Of a stretch of 64,000 bases of DNA, positions 12,851-24,823 are shown one piece after another; the stretch's first letter is position 1, and every line of letters begins with the position of its first letter. The translations under genes were made by a program, and so were the position numbers. Location of the stretch: contig NC_079503.1 in assembly GCF_030052815.1 (NCBI RefSeq), forward strand, positions 52,370,735 through 52,434,734. Reading direction: 5' to 3'. Under the pieces are notes generated by a model. It worked only from the letters and a program-made list of their open reading frames with translations, was not told where the DNA came from and did no database searches. The DNA comes from Hevea brasiliensis (Eukaryota > Streptophyta > Magnoliopsida > Malpighiales > Euphorbiaceae).

Positions 12851-13506
12851 TGATTAGTCCTTTAAGATAATGAATGCGATAATAAGTGAAATTAGTTCTA
12901 GAAGAGTTTATCAGCGAAAAGTATTTTCTAACACACCATAAATTATAAAGCTAAAAGGCAAGCCTACTTAATGTAAGGCAAGAGGACATAAAAGTAAATT
13001 GCAGTAATAGAATTGCTCTAGATGAGGGCAAAGATATTACTGTTAGTAATTGTTAATGGATATTGTAAACAGAATAAGATTCGAATATCAGTAAATTCGA
13101 AAAGGATAAAATATAGGAAAGTTTGATCTATTGGGATATATCATAGTAACTGTGCAATGTTTTTGATGTTTATACTATAAGCTGCAGATTACAGTACTGA
13201 CTTGAGATTATTGTGTAGAGCTACGTACTACTCGATAGTACACCAAGATGAGAATAGTTGCCAATGGCATCTGTATTGGTATAGTTATGTTAGGACAAAA
13301 TTTTATTGTTAAAAATGAGTTTGGAAATCCTATTTAGGGATTTAAAACTCAAAAGTTAGAATATTGAAATGTTATAGTTTAGTACAAAAGCAAGTAAGTT
13401 ATAAAATATTAATAGAAAAAAAGAGTTGTGGAAGTAAAAATTTGAACAGTTGGTTCAGATATAATAAAGAAATGTGACGAATGTGAGTAAGATTATTGAC
13501 TAGAAT
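12851..13506 (+). mobile_element. Element 3: decayed internal region
   Basis: This AT-rich stretch follows the decayed protease start and has no open frame of note. By position it should be the protease/RT part of element 3 pol, but I cannot match residues with confidence. It is cut at 13506 by the insertion of element B. Confidence 0.5.
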
Positions 13507-16500
13507 TGTCACACCTTACCCCTCTGTAAGGCATAACATGATCCCGTAGAATACTTAATGAACTACCGAACTTCACCTACCGATAACTCATTAAGTATCC
13601 TACAAGGGATTTTAAAACAATTTTCTTACATTTTGGAAGGAATTAAAAACCATTTATTCAAAGTTTAACTATTAGTAAAAATTTTTGTCCATTTTAATTT
13701 TGCCGTAAATTTTATAAAAATTTGGACAGAGTTCCGTTTGTATTTGGAGAAAACAGTTCTTCAAATACCTTAAAAAAAAAAAAAAACACTTCCAATAATT
13801 TTCTCAACTCCCAACCTCCAATAAATCTCAAATCAATTCAATTTAATTCACTTCAAAATAATTCCACAATTCAAATAAAAATTTATCATCTCAAAATATT
13901 TAATAACTTCATTCACAAGGCATAGAGTATGAAATTCACAGGTACAAATATTAATTTACAGAAGGAAATCCAAAAATAATATTATTACAATTTATTTTAC
14001 AACTGCTCAACTTTACATTGATACATACAACATTTCTATATTTACATCAAAATTAAATACAATGGTATAAAATAATACCCGTACAAAAAGATCAGTGTAG
14101 GCTTCAATTCAATAGCAGCTCACTCTGCTGCTTTCTCCTTGGTCTTATCTGTGACAGCAAAATAAGCTATCGCTGAGTATAAAAATACTCAGTGGTGCAC
14201 AATAAAAATTTAAAATACGATACATAAATCATTCATTGCCAAAACACAATTTAAATAATTCTCAATCACATTTCACAATTATCAAAACTCAGAATAATAC
14301 AATTTAGTCAAATAATTTAATAAACACAGTGTTGCCAAAATCATATACAACTTAAGCCATGACACAAAATTTCCAATCAATACCGTGTTGTACACCACGA
14401 CAAAGCAATCTACAACCCCATTAATCAAAATCAATGAGAGAGGTGGCTAGCTAGCTAATGAGTACTCATCCGATCGCAACCTCAACTGGCAAGCCAGAGA
14501 GGGAGGAAAATAAACGATCTCAACCCCATAAATGGAGGAGGAATAATGTGATACTGTCATGCTAAGTGTGAACACAAAATCAATTCAAAACAATTTATTC
14601 AAATAATTTGTGAGAAATCTGAACAATTTCCAAAATCATATTTGCGATCATAAAATGGCAACACAATACATAGTTAATCACAAAAGTCAAATTTTCGAGA
14701 ATAAAATATTTAAACAAGAATTATTATGCACAGACCTGACGTGAGTCGCCTCTAGGCCTTAACTCAGTCTCTCAGAGCTTCCAAGCCTTTTTCAGCTGAA
14801 ACACACAGTTTCACAGTGTTTCAGTACCATAACTTAGCATAAATCCAAAAATAAATTTAACTTCACTTTTGCCTAGCTCTAATGTGCTAAATTCGATGTT
14901 CTCGAAGTTTTTGTGTTTCAGGTTACTATTCACTACACTATTCAAGTTGAATTTTTAAGGCTTAATAGGTATGAGAACTCTAACTTCACCCACATACCAC
15001 ATTTTGGTCATTAAATTTGTTGGTTTTGGTCATTTTCTCAAAGCTTAAGTCCTTTAGGCAAAATTGTCAAATTTTCAGTTTTGGTGTCCCTAGTTGCACT
15101 GTTCCATTGGTAATTTTACTTTTGGAATTTGGCAAAACTTCCTTCATAAAAAATGTTTCTTATTGTCTTAAGTTTATTCTCATTTTTGAATCACCCCAAT
15201 TGGAGTTTTTTAGCTCAAGTTATGGCCACTTGAACCATGGCTGCTGGATTGGAAACAACCCAGATTTTCTGGGCAATTTTGGTGCTGGCAGTTTTGGGTC
15301 ACCAACTTGGGGTGGCCAAATGACTTGGTTTCTTGCAGAATTTTGGTTTGTGTTCTCCATGAAAGTTTTAGGTCTATATCTCATCTAACCACTGGTAAAA
15401 TTTTAGGTCATTTGGACCTGCCTAGCTCGAGTTATGACCAAATAAATAAACACTGTTCATTTGGTCAGTTTGTATAGGGCAGCCTGCACTTTTCCAACTT
15501 TGGTCAATTTGTTCACTAGGTTTTGGTCACCTTTTGGGCATGCTTCCTAAATGAAAATTGTGTCATTTAGTGTCTATTTTCATCCCCAATTGGTCCCATA
15601 CCAATTGGACTTGTAAAATTTCATTTTTGGTCCTTCAAAGTTGACTTGGTCATGCTGCTAGCAGCATGACCACACTCCCTCCGAATTTAGTTTTAATTCC
15701 AATCATTCCAACACAACTCATTTGGTCATAAATGACCATTTTTCACTTCACAATAGGTCAAAGACACCATTTACTCATTTCTTACATTTTTGGTTCATAA
15801 ACCCTAAGTCCCAAAACCCTAACTTACTAAATTATTGCATTTACTCACATTTAATGCTTTTAACTATAATCACTAAGCTAATTGGGGTTTATATACTTAT
15901 TCAAATCCATCAAACTATGCAAATCATATTCCTCTTCAAGCTGGCCAAAATTTCAGTTTGGTCCTCCCCACATATTTTTATTTCATTTCATTAGTTTCTA
16001 AGTTCATTTAAGTAACTAAATATGCATTTAAAGAAAAAAAATTGAAAGTTAGCATACTAACCTTTCTTAGAACTCCAAATCTCTATCTTTTGTTCTTCTT
16101 TCTTCTTTCAATCTTCTTCTTAAGTTGAGATAACAAGCTCTAGTAAGGTTTTTATGGGAGTTATTAAGGTTAAGTGAAGAAATTAAAGCTTGAGTGCAAG
16201 CTTTAATGGAGGATTAGAAATGGAGAAATGAGGGAGAGAGTGAGGCGGCGCTTAGGGAAGAAATAGAGCTTTTTTTTTTCTTTTCTTTTCTTTTATCTAT
16301 TTTAACTTATGGAAGACCCCAAAATCCCATTTAATTTAATTTATTAATTATTACTTTTATGACATCGTGCATGATGTCATACATGATGTCATCTTCCTAC
16401 ACTTTTTCTTTTCCTCTTTTTTTTTATTTATTTTTCTATTAGTTCTTTAATTTAATTCCTAACTCCTAAATTTTCTTTTCTCCGATTTTATTTGACAGTT

Positions 16501-16945
16501 AGGTCAGGAGTCAGGTCTCGGGGTCAATTGATCAAATTGCCCTTCGCCAGTTCATCCCAGTTTGTAAATAATTCAGTATTTCTTCCGGCTCCCTGACCTA
16601 ATTATTTGACTGACTTAATAGTCCTTTTTTGTGATTTTCTCTTTTCCACTGTGTTCATAAGGGTCCTAAGGACCGCAGCGTCACATTTTACGGTTCAAAA
16701 TTTGAGTTTAAAATGACTTCGCAATAGTTCCCGAGAAGGTCACCCATCGCTATGACTCTCGGCTCGTTTAACTTCTTATATTCTGTTTTTCTTATTTATA
16801 CTTAACTAATTGGCAATTACTAATTATTTGTATTTATGGCTTCTCTAGTTGTCTTAAGTGTGGTTCTAATCCCCTTAATTGTCCGGACCGACACCGATCA
16901 CCGGAACAGTGAAATATACTAGGCTATATAAATAGGGGTGTTACA
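13507..16945 (-). mobile_element. Element B: 3' LTR of reverse Tekay-like element
   Basis: The LTR runs from TGTCACACC to GGGGTGTTACA, 3439 bp. A polypurine tract (read on the minus strand) and reverse pol sequence follow to the right, so this is the 3' LTR of a minus-strand element. The flank 'agaat' at 13502-13506 should be one half of its target duplication; the other half has been lost with the 5' end of the element. It contains the conserved stem-loop at 14796-14824. The frames at 15017-15388 and 15722-15994 carry no domain. Confidence 0.9.
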
Positions 16946-16960
16946 ATTCTCCCCCCCTTA
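16946..16960 (-). other. Polypurine tract of element B
   Basis: Read on the minus strand this is TAAGGGGGGGAGAAT directly abutting the 3' LTR start TGTAACACCCC. It is the expected plus-strand DNA primer. Confidence 0.88.
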
Positions 16961-17007
16961 AAATAAATTTCGTCTCGAAATTTTACCTGGTATCAATCTC
17001 TGAACAG

Positions 17008-18694
17008 CTATGAGTGTTGTCTCCTCATGTCCTCCTCTCGTTCCCAAGCAGCTTCTTGGCCCGAATGATGGTTCCACAGCACTTTTACCAATGGTATCTG
17101 CTTGTTCCGTAACTGCTTCACCTCATAAGTCAGAATCTTTATGGGTTCTTCCTCATATGTGAGGTCTGGATTTACTTCAATTTCTTCTACTGGTAGTACA
17201 TGATATTTGTCTAATCGATACCTCCTCAACATAGACACATGGAAGACATTATGTATCTTCTCCAACTCTGGAGGTAGTGCCAACAGATATGCCAAAGGAC
17301 CCACTCTTTCCAGAACCTCATATGGCCCAATGAAACGAGGACTCAGTTTCCCATTTCTGCTGAATCTCATAATTCTCTTCCAAGGAGAAACCTTGAGGAA
17401 AACTTTCACACCCACTGCATACTCAATATCCCTTCTCTTTAGATCAATGTAGGACTTCTGACGGTCTGATGCAGTCTTAAGTCAATCTCTAACACTCTGA
17501 TTTTCTCTTCAGTCTGCTGAACAATTTCGGGTCCAATAATCTTTCTTTTACCCACGTCATCCCAACACAACGGGGTTCTACATTTTCTGCCATACAAAGC
17601 TTCATATGGAGGCATCCCAATGCTTGATTGGTAGCTATTGTTGTAAGCAAACTCAATTAAAGGCAAGTGTGTATCCCAACTGCCCTCAAACTCAATCACA
17701 CAAGCCCGTAGCATGTCCTCCAAGATCTGAATTACCCTCTCAGACTAGCCATCTATTTGTGGGTGGAATGCAGTACTGAAGTTCAATTTAGTTTCTAGGG
17801 CTCTCTGAAGACTACCCAAGAATCTAGAAGTGAACCTAGGATCTTTGTCTGATACAATGGATACTAGCACTCCATGAAGTCTCACAATCTCATCGATGTA
17901 CAACCTGGCCAATCTGTCTAAACTGTAGTCCATTTGGACTGGCAGAAAATGAGCAAACTTAGTCAATCTGTGGACAATGACCCATACTGCATCATGACTC
18001 TTCTGTGTCTTTGGAAGTCCCATCACAAAATCCATCGTTATTCTTTCCCATTTCCATTCTGGCACTGGTAGTGGATTTAACAACCCAGTGGGTACTTGAT
18101 ACTCTGCCTTTATTTGCTGAAAAGTTAGGCATTTGGAAACAAACTCTGTCACATCTCTTTTCATACCCATCCACCAGTAATGCTCCTTTAGCCCTCTATA
18201 CATTTTTGTACCACCAGGATGCATGGCAAAAGGAAATTCATGTGCTTCCTTCAAAATGATCTGCCTCAAATCAACATCATTAGGAACACACATTATGCCT
18301 TGGTGTAGCAATAGACCGTCATTTCTAATTGAGAATTCGGGTTTCTTACCCTGCCGAACTTCTTCCAATAGCTTCTGATACCTTTCATCATTCTGAGCAG
18401 CCATTCTGATCTGATCAATCAACACTGGCTGTACATGCCATGCAACTACTGTCTGCCCCTCATCATTAATCTCTAAACTGGCATGTAATGATCTCAACTC
18501 ATGTACCAAAGACAAAGGAGTAACCCGTAGACTTGCCATAGTCTTGCGACTTAGGGCGTTAGCCACAACATTAGCTTTCCCTGGCTGATAGTCTATTAGA
18601 CAATCATAGCCTTTTATCAACTCTAACCATCTCCTCTGTCTCAAATTCAACTCTTTCTGGGTGCCCAAATACTTCAAACTCTTATGATCTGTGT
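17008..18694 (-). pseudogene. pol: Element B pol fragment: RNase H end, integrase and chromodomain
   Basis: This is the 3' part of a Ty3/gypsy polyprotein. Reading from 18694 leftward it has the RNase H tail ([15 protein letters not shown]), then the integrase zinc-binding region ([10 protein letters not shown]...CLTFQQ, with the usual second Cys of CLTC replaced by Phe). The integrase core follows with MDFVMGLP and SDKDPRF carrying two catalytic Asp. The GPY/F region (GKLSPRFIGPYEV) and a C-terminal chromodomain-like segment (VLWNHHSGQEAAWEREEDM) come last. The chromodomain with very long LTRs points to the Tekay/Del lineage. An in-frame stop replaces the Gln of TDGQSER near 17744, and the frame shifts near 17460-17500. 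The upstream protease, RT and gag were cut away at the 18695 insertion and the later deletion. It is inactive. Confidence 0.9.
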
Positions 18695-19246
18695 TGTCGA
18701 CACCATATTTTGACCGATCCCCCGAAATTAATAAACTTTGAAGCCGATCCCCAACACAGTCCCCTTTGCCAACCGACCACACTTCCGATCTCCCCTCAAA
18801 AGGAATTTAATTAATACCAAGTCTCCAGGTCATTTAAAGCCTCACCGATCCCTCAAACCAATTCTCAAGTCCCCTGATCATTTAATTATATTTCCGATCT
18901 TTCTTGTCAAATAAGATTGAACCAACATTAGGCCTTCGTACCACCAGTCTTATGGCCAGTCTCTCATTTAAAAATTTGAGAATGATAAAGGTTTCGACTC
19001 GGTTTAAAGATGATCCCGATCTTAAGTGTTCAAAGCCAAATTTCTAATTTTAATTAAGTCCCGTTTCGTAACTGATCTCATGCATATTGTGTTTTTCGAT
19101 CTCTTATACTTAGATTAATAATCACTTTCAGTTATCGTTCTAATATGTTCAAACAATCAAGTGCTTATGCAATTTAGAAACTTTTCGATCACAATCAATC
19201 ATTGAACAAAAGGGGAATTTTCATTTCATTTTAAAATTTATACAAG

Positions 19247-21111
19247 TCATTCGGCTGGGGGATCACCCCCAGCCTGATCTACATGTTGTTCATTTTCTCT
19301 CTCACCTTCAGCCTCCTTCTTGCTATCCTCACCTTCGTCCTCGGGAGCCAGGTTGGCCATCCAGGAGAAGTCCTCCTCGGGATAACGCTTCTTGAGCTCG
19401 GCCAGGAGATCTCTGTGAGCATTCACGAAAGCACCGGCCACTCCGGTCACCATTTCTTCTTCTTTCGCCTTGAGCTCCTCAGTAAGATGGGCGAGTTGAG
19501 CAGCTTCATCGGCCCGGAGCGCTTGCACTTCTTCAAGAACATGATCTCGCTTGGCCAAAACTTGAGCCTGTTCGGCCAGCTTATCCTCATAGAACTTCAT
19601 TCGCCCCTCAATTTGTGATATGTAGTTCTGAGCGGACGATAGTTGGGATCGGAGAGAAGTCACCTCATGACCCATTTTCTCGACTTCCTTACCCAGGCGG
19701 TGAGCCTTCTCCTGAACAATGTGCTGGTTCACCAAGCACTCCACGTTCAGGCTCATAGATCGGGTCAGGATGTCATCCAGATTATCCGGGGACAGCCTAT
19801 CCCGATCTTCCCAAAGGCAGATAGAGGACCCTAGGACCTTAGCGAAACCCGTTCTCTCGAACCATGCGGTTCTTCTCCAATGAGTGGATCAGCACTTGGG
19901 CACCGCGGGAGAGAGTCCTTGGGGCAGGCTGGGAAGGACCCCCTTCTGCACTCGAAGCGACTGGAGGAGGCGGAGGTGGCTCTTCTTGACGAGGAGGAGA
20001 CCGGACCACTTCTATGATCTGCGGTCTAGAAGGTTGAGACGAGCATCCCTGAATCTCCCCGGGCTCATGACTGGGTGTCTGCATCTCCTCAGCCCGCTTC
20101 ATCTCCCGTACCTTCCGGGAGATCTCCCTCTTTCTCTTTCGGCTCTCCTTGGAGGCTTCGCCGCTTGCCATACCTGCACAAAGAAGAGGTCAGTGAGATC
20201 GCTAAGGTCCAAAGATCTGAGATATGGAAAATACCGATGCCGAGATTAGAGAGCTGAAGCCCGCGATCTTAACCGGTGACCAGCTGCATAGTCCAATGGT
20301 GTAGCTCGGCCGTCACTGCATCCAAACAAGAGAACTTCTCTTTGGACGCTTGTTCCTTTAACTCCATCACCATTGCACCCTCTTCCCCATTTAGGGCGAT
20401 GTGCTTCGTAAGCAAGGGACCCTGATGCAGCCAGCTCCGAGGGAAGCCCTCAAAACCGTTCGAAATTTTGCTCCTCAAGATGAAGAAGCGGTTCGTCCAA
20501 TTCTTCAAGGAGGAAGGCAGGTCGGTAAAAAGCCCACAATGGGGTTTCGCCTGGAAGAACCAATACTCGTCGTCCTTTTGACGAGTTAGCACTGCAGATT
20601 CAAATAATACCTTAGTCAGAGGTCGGAGCCCCTTAGCTCGGCATAGGCCTCGGAAGGCTACTAAGATCCGCCACGAGTACGGGTGAACTTGGGCGATGCA
20701 CACTTGGAGATATTTTAAAACTTCTTTAAAGAAGTCGTCAAGAGGGAACCGCAGCCCGGCTTTTAACTGTTCTTCATACACCATGATCATATCGTTCCTC
20801 TCAAAGAAGTGATCTACTCGAAGGTCGCCATGACACCGGATAAGCTCATACGAATCAGGCCGGATGTTGTACTCCTGGCAGAACGACTGCAGATCGGTTT
20901 CTTGTAAGATTGATGGCAGCTCGTCCATGGGAAGATTTTCCCTCCCCGAAGAAGGCACATGCCTTGATGGTGCTGGTTGTCCCTGAGCTGGAATGGAGAC
21001 CCTAGGAAGTTCAGACCGCACGCTTGGTCCGACCACCTCTACCTCATCGGACGACCATGAGAACTGAATGGAAGGGGGGCTTACTGCTCTCTGACCCTCG
21101 GCACCGCTCAT
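19247..21111 (-). pseudogene. gag-like protein of the non-autonomous element, with an apparent intron and a frameshift
   Basis: The likely start is the ATG at 21111 (MSGAEGQRAV). The first part contains a conserved block (YNIRPDSYELIRCH, then FPLDDFFKEVLKYLQVCIAQ and ILVAFRGLCRAKGL) typical of the plant 'putative gypsy-type transposon' gag family. It ends in QLVTG followed by a stop, but the stop lies in a 100-base segment (20174-20273) with a GT start and TTTGTGCAG end. Removing it joins VT-G-MASGEASK in frame. The second part is charged and proline-rich. Near 19840-19860 the frame shifts, after which SSICLWEDRD leads into a coiled-coil-like tail (SLNVECLVNQ...DEAAQLAHLT) ending near 19247. 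No catalytic residues are present. The protein is probably a structural Gag used with helper enzymes. The intron is inferred. Confidence 0.7.
20174..20273 (-). other. Probable spliceosomal intron in the gag-like gene
   Basis: The minus strand reads ACCG/GTTAAG at one end and TTCTTTGTGCAG/GTATGG at the other, 100 bases apart. Unspliced, translation stops at TAA three bases inside; spliced, the reading frame continues through MASGEAS. The pyrimidine-rich tract before the acceptor fits a plant intron. Confidence 0.55.
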
Positions 21112-21561
21112 TTTCAAAGGAAACAGAGAATTTAAACTAAAGGAAAGATCAAAACCCTTACCGGAGCTTGATAGGTGTCGGAGGAACTTGAGAAAACGAG
21201 AGAATTTGGAAGTTATTCGCGAGAGACTGAAAATGACATAAAGGAGCAACTGGCTAACCCCACCCCCTATTTATACTCGTTCGAGCATTTAATGCACGAG
21301 GTTCCAGGTAATGCATCGGATAGCGGGACTCACCAGCTGTTCTGACACGTCTCACAAATATTCCAGAGATTCCATAAAGAGATCGGTTAACTATAGAGCG
21401 GCAGATTAAGGTGTTTTGAATTACGGATCGGATAAGTGTCATTCAAATTAAGAGTCGGATAAGATGAATACTTCAGAGATCGGAAAATAATTAATGCAAT
21501 AATAATAAAACGACAGTTGTCAAAATAAATTTTATTTCCGAAAAGATTTGCTTACATAATT

Positions 21562-21680
21562 TGGGCGATCTCTAGAGATCGGATTACATTAAAGGTCTAA
21601 TTACATCATTTGGGGGATCTCAAAAGATCGGATTACATTAAACGTCTGATTACATCATAAGGGCAATCTTTAGAGACCGG
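21562..21680 (-). repeat. About 49-bp tandem repeat, 2.4 copies
   Basis: The unit contains 'agatcggattacatta' followed by 'gtctgattacatcat' and is repeated twice with a partial third ending 'tagagaccgg'. It lies in the 5' untranslated leader of the gag-only element. Confidence 0.8.
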
Positions 21681-21714
21681 TGGAACATCCTATCTAAGAG
21701 GCCTATGTCAAAGC

Positions 21715-22227
21715 CTAGTCTCGTAGCTGAGTCAAAAGATGTGTTTGACCAGGAGACCGGCTGGGCGGACTATGACTCATGAGAATGAGAGAGGTCGTCA
21801 TCAAAGTTACCGCTCGAAATCGAGCCGCTGTCAGAACACCCAGTGTGGAGAGGAGCCAGATGAACGCCAAAGAGCAGTCACCGGTGTTGAGGGGAATATT
21901 AGCAATCTTCTCGCCCGAAACCAGTTCGCCCATTATATCGGGCGAATGATTCGAGATCGGCACGATCGAGGTCCTCGATCCAGATCGGTTAATTAATCCA
22001 GTTCTCTCACTGCCATCAGATAAGGTCATCATGATTTTTCGATCACCAGGATCGTAAATTTTCAGGCAAGGAATAAAGAGGACAACCGGAGAAAGATTAA
22101 AAGCAGTCATTTTGTCCGGGATTGTTGCCGGAGCAGCTAGAACAAAGAAAATGAGGAGAATAGGGGAGAAAGTCAAATGAGGTAGGGCTTCCCAGTTGAA
22201 GGAATATATATAGGAAAATTTGAGCAT
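21715..22227 (-). other. Open leader region of the gag-only element (170 codons, unrecognised)
   Basis: The frame is open for 170 codons on the minus strand just downstream of a TATA-type sequence. It begins with a hydrophobic stretch (LTFSPILLIFFVLAAPATIP) and has no domain I recognise. By position it covers the transcribed leader or the R/U5 part of the lost 5' LTR, and it may not be translated. It is kept separate from the gag gene, which starts at 21111. Confidence 0.3.
22205..22212 (-). promoter_or_regulatory. Candidate TATA box of the gag-only element
   Basis: TATATATA on the minus strand, inside the 5' end of the truncated element and about 1.1 kb upstream of the gag ATG at 21111. It is consistent with an LTR core promoter. 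Confidence 0.4.
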
Positions 22228-22263
22228 TTATTGCAAGCAGAAAACGAAGCGGACCTGAAATTG

Positions 22264-24395
22264 GTGACCTAAAAATGACCTAAGCCTACCATTTTAGTGC
22301 ATTTTGTCCAGCATTGGTAAATTGACCATATCTTGGTCTACACAACTTCGAATGACCTGAAATTTTGTCCTGCGTGCAATAAGACATAGACCTACAAGTT
22401 TGTAGTTTGGACCGAAACCTAAAAACCGAGGGAACTAGGTCATCCGGCTAGGTTAAAATAGTACACCAAAATCCGGTAAATTGCAATAAAATGCAATACA
22501 CTTGGAAATAAAATTGGTAACATATACCAACACTAAAAGGCTATAAAATGTGACATATTGGTAACATTAGAATTGACTCCCTTAGAGTGCATCAAGGGTC
22601 AACATTATAGGTTGACTAATGAAATGAATTGAAGGGAATAGTACCAAGAAAATTTAGATATTAGATTTTATTGTTATAAATAATTTAATTGAGTACTGAA
22701 ACACTTTAAATTGTGTGTTTCAGTTGAAAAGAATATTGTGAAGCATAAGGAACATTGAGTCAAGGCCTAGGGGCGACTCAAATCAGGTTTGTGCACAACT
22801 AGTTTTTAACTGATTTTGTTCTGAATATTTCATATGATTAAATGACATATTTTTCTTATGTATTATGTTTAACAAGCATTGGATTTAATTCAATGATTAT
22901 TGAAATTGTTATAGTATGTATGAATTTAGCTTTGTGAAATGGTATTTCCATAAGTATTAAGCATTATTGTGAATTGAATAAATTATGTTTTGGAAAATTG
23001 TGATAGAACATGTTTTTAATTGTGATGGGCAATTTGCATGGAAAAATGCAAATTTATGATTTGAATTGTGATGAGCATAAAAATTATTGGATATTGGAAT
23101 TGACTTTGAATCAAATTGTATTGTGATTTATGCTCACTAAAAGGATTGTGATATTGTTTTATATCTCACTATAGATGCTTGACTAGGTTATTACCCGTCT
23201 CTCTCATTTGTTAAGAAGACAATGGAGTTAGTTGTGTTTTGATTACCATGGTACGTGCACAGGTTTAGATTCTCCTCTTATTAGAGGTTAGATCTATTTT
23301 TTTTTTTTTATGTTATGGCCCTTTCGGAAGATTTATTATTGTGATGTGTACTGTGCACGATGATTTGACCTCCTCGACCATAGGGAGTTAGAATCCGATT
23401 CGACCTCCCCGACCATAGGGAGTTAGAATCACCCCGAAGATGGCCCTTTCGGATTAGTCTTGCATAGTTAGTGAGATAAAGAATGGTTTTTGAGATCAAG
23501 AATGGTTTTTGAATAGTAAAGAATTGTGATTTCAATTATGATTTATGTATAATTGATTTTATTAGAATTAATTTTTATTTCCAATAAATTGTTAGAATTA
23601 CCTTAAATTGTTAGTTATGATTTAATAAATTAAATTTCGTGATCAGAGTCATTTTATACAAATGATTTATATTATTGGCAATGAATATTTTGAGTTTTGG
23701 AATTTGATGAGTATCCAGATTTCCAAATTATTTGCTGTAATTTTTGTTAATGTATATTGTACTATGTTTTAAATTATAGTTGTGCACCACTGAGTTCACC
23801 ACTCAGCGATAGCTTTGTATGTTGTCGCAGGTGAAAAGAGCATAGAGCAATTGAGTAAGCTTCTTTGAAGACACATTCAGATCAACTCCAGGTATATCAT
23901 AGGTATATCCATGTACATAGGTTTTGATGTATGCATGTAATAATATGTATGTAAATTATTTGAGCAATTGTATAAAAAACTCTTATAAACTATTTTGGTA
24001 TATAATTAAATATAAATTATTGTGATATAAATGTTGAGTCTTGTAATCAATGAAATGTTCTTTATGATGAGATTGGTTTGAAAATGAATTGATTTGATTA
24101 TTAAGATTTGAATTGTGAGTTGAAATGAAGTTATTGGAGTTGTATTTGAGAAAACATATTGGGAGTGTTTTCCTTTCAGGTTTGAAGAACTGTTTTCTCA
24201 AAACACAGTCGGCACCTTGCCAAAATTTTGAAAAATTTTTATAACACCAGATTTTAAGCGATGATTTAAATTTCATGAAAATTGTTTTAAAATCCGTTGT
24301 AGTATATCTAATGTGTTATCAATAGGCGAAGTACGATAATTCATTAGGTGTACTACGAGATCATGTTACATCTTATGGAGGAGTAGGGTGTGACA
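22264..24395 (+). mobile_element. Element 3: 3' LTR, 5'-truncated
   Basis: This matches 9726-11867 base for base with about 5% difference by eye, and ends GTGTGACA at 24395. The first about 1.9 kb of the LTR is absent, replaced by the broken end of the gag-only element. The TGAGT at 24396-24400 is the right-hand target duplication of element 3. It includes the 35-bp duplication (23363-23431) and the stem-loop near 22695-22725. Confidence 0.9.
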
Positions 24396-24823
24396 TGAGT
24401 TGACCAAATCGCCCATCACCGGTTTAATCCAGTTTGCAAGTTATTCGGTATTTCTTCTGGATCCCTGACCTAATTATTTGACCTACTTAACAACTCTTTT
24501 TCGTGATTTTCTCTTTTTCACTATATTCGCAATAGTTCTAAGGACCACAGCGTTATATTTTTCGGTTCAGAATTTGGGTTACGATTGACCTCGCAGTCAT
24601 TTCCCAGGAAGTTCACCCATCGCTGTGACTCTCAGCTCATTTAACATTTTATTTTATGTTTTTCTTATTTATACTTAACCTTCTAGCACTCACTATTTAT
24701 TTTCATTCAGAGCTTTTCTAGGTGTCTTAAACATAGTTCTAGTCCTCTTAATTTTCCGGACTGACACCGGTCATCGGAACAGTAAAATGTACCAGGCTTT
24801 GCAAATAGGGGTGTTACATTTGT

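Larger units (their letters stand above)
18695..22263 (-). mobile_element. Truncated non-autonomous gag-only (TR-GAG/LARD-type) element
   Basis: The element begins TGTCGACACC at 18695, interrupting the element B RNase H sequence (ending 'cttatgatctgtgt'). It reads on the minus strand and carries only a gag-like gene, with no protease, RT or integrase. Its base composition is visibly richer in G+C than its surroundings and it is full of GATCGG motifs. On the right it stops abruptly at about 22263, where sequence equivalent to position 9726 of the element 3 LTR begins. Its 5' LTR end and second target duplication are therefore missing. 18695-19240 probably corresponds to its 3' LTR and untranslated tail. 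Confidence 0.75.
450..24818 (-). mobile_element. Solo LTR 1 (Tekay-like), split into three pieces by nested insertions
   Basis: The LTR starts as TATCACACCC (terminal G mutated to A) and ends at 24818 with GGGGTGTTACA. It is flanked by the perfect 5-bp duplication TTTGT at 445-449 and 24819-24823. Its own sequence is 450-3931, 7806-7846 and 24396-24818, about 3.9 kb in total, the same as other full copies. The two gaps are a second solo LTR and a whole element with their own duplications. No internal region belongs to it, so it is a solo LTR made by recombination between two LTRs. Short open frames inside it are not genes. Confidence 0.88.

Noticed and set aside
15017..15388. 123-codon open frame, partly hydrophobic
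   Set aside because: Inside the element B LTR and antisense to the element. Comparable frames at 2547-2798 and 59676-59885 (TFWIGYGQNL-like text) are just the same repeated DNA, broken in most copies.
17207..18259. Plus-strand frames opposite element B pol
   Set aside because: Shadows of the minus-strand integrase sequence.
19283..20257. Plus-strand frames of 60-121 codons opposite the gag-like gene
   Set aside because: Antisense shadows of a G+C-richer coding region; no domains.
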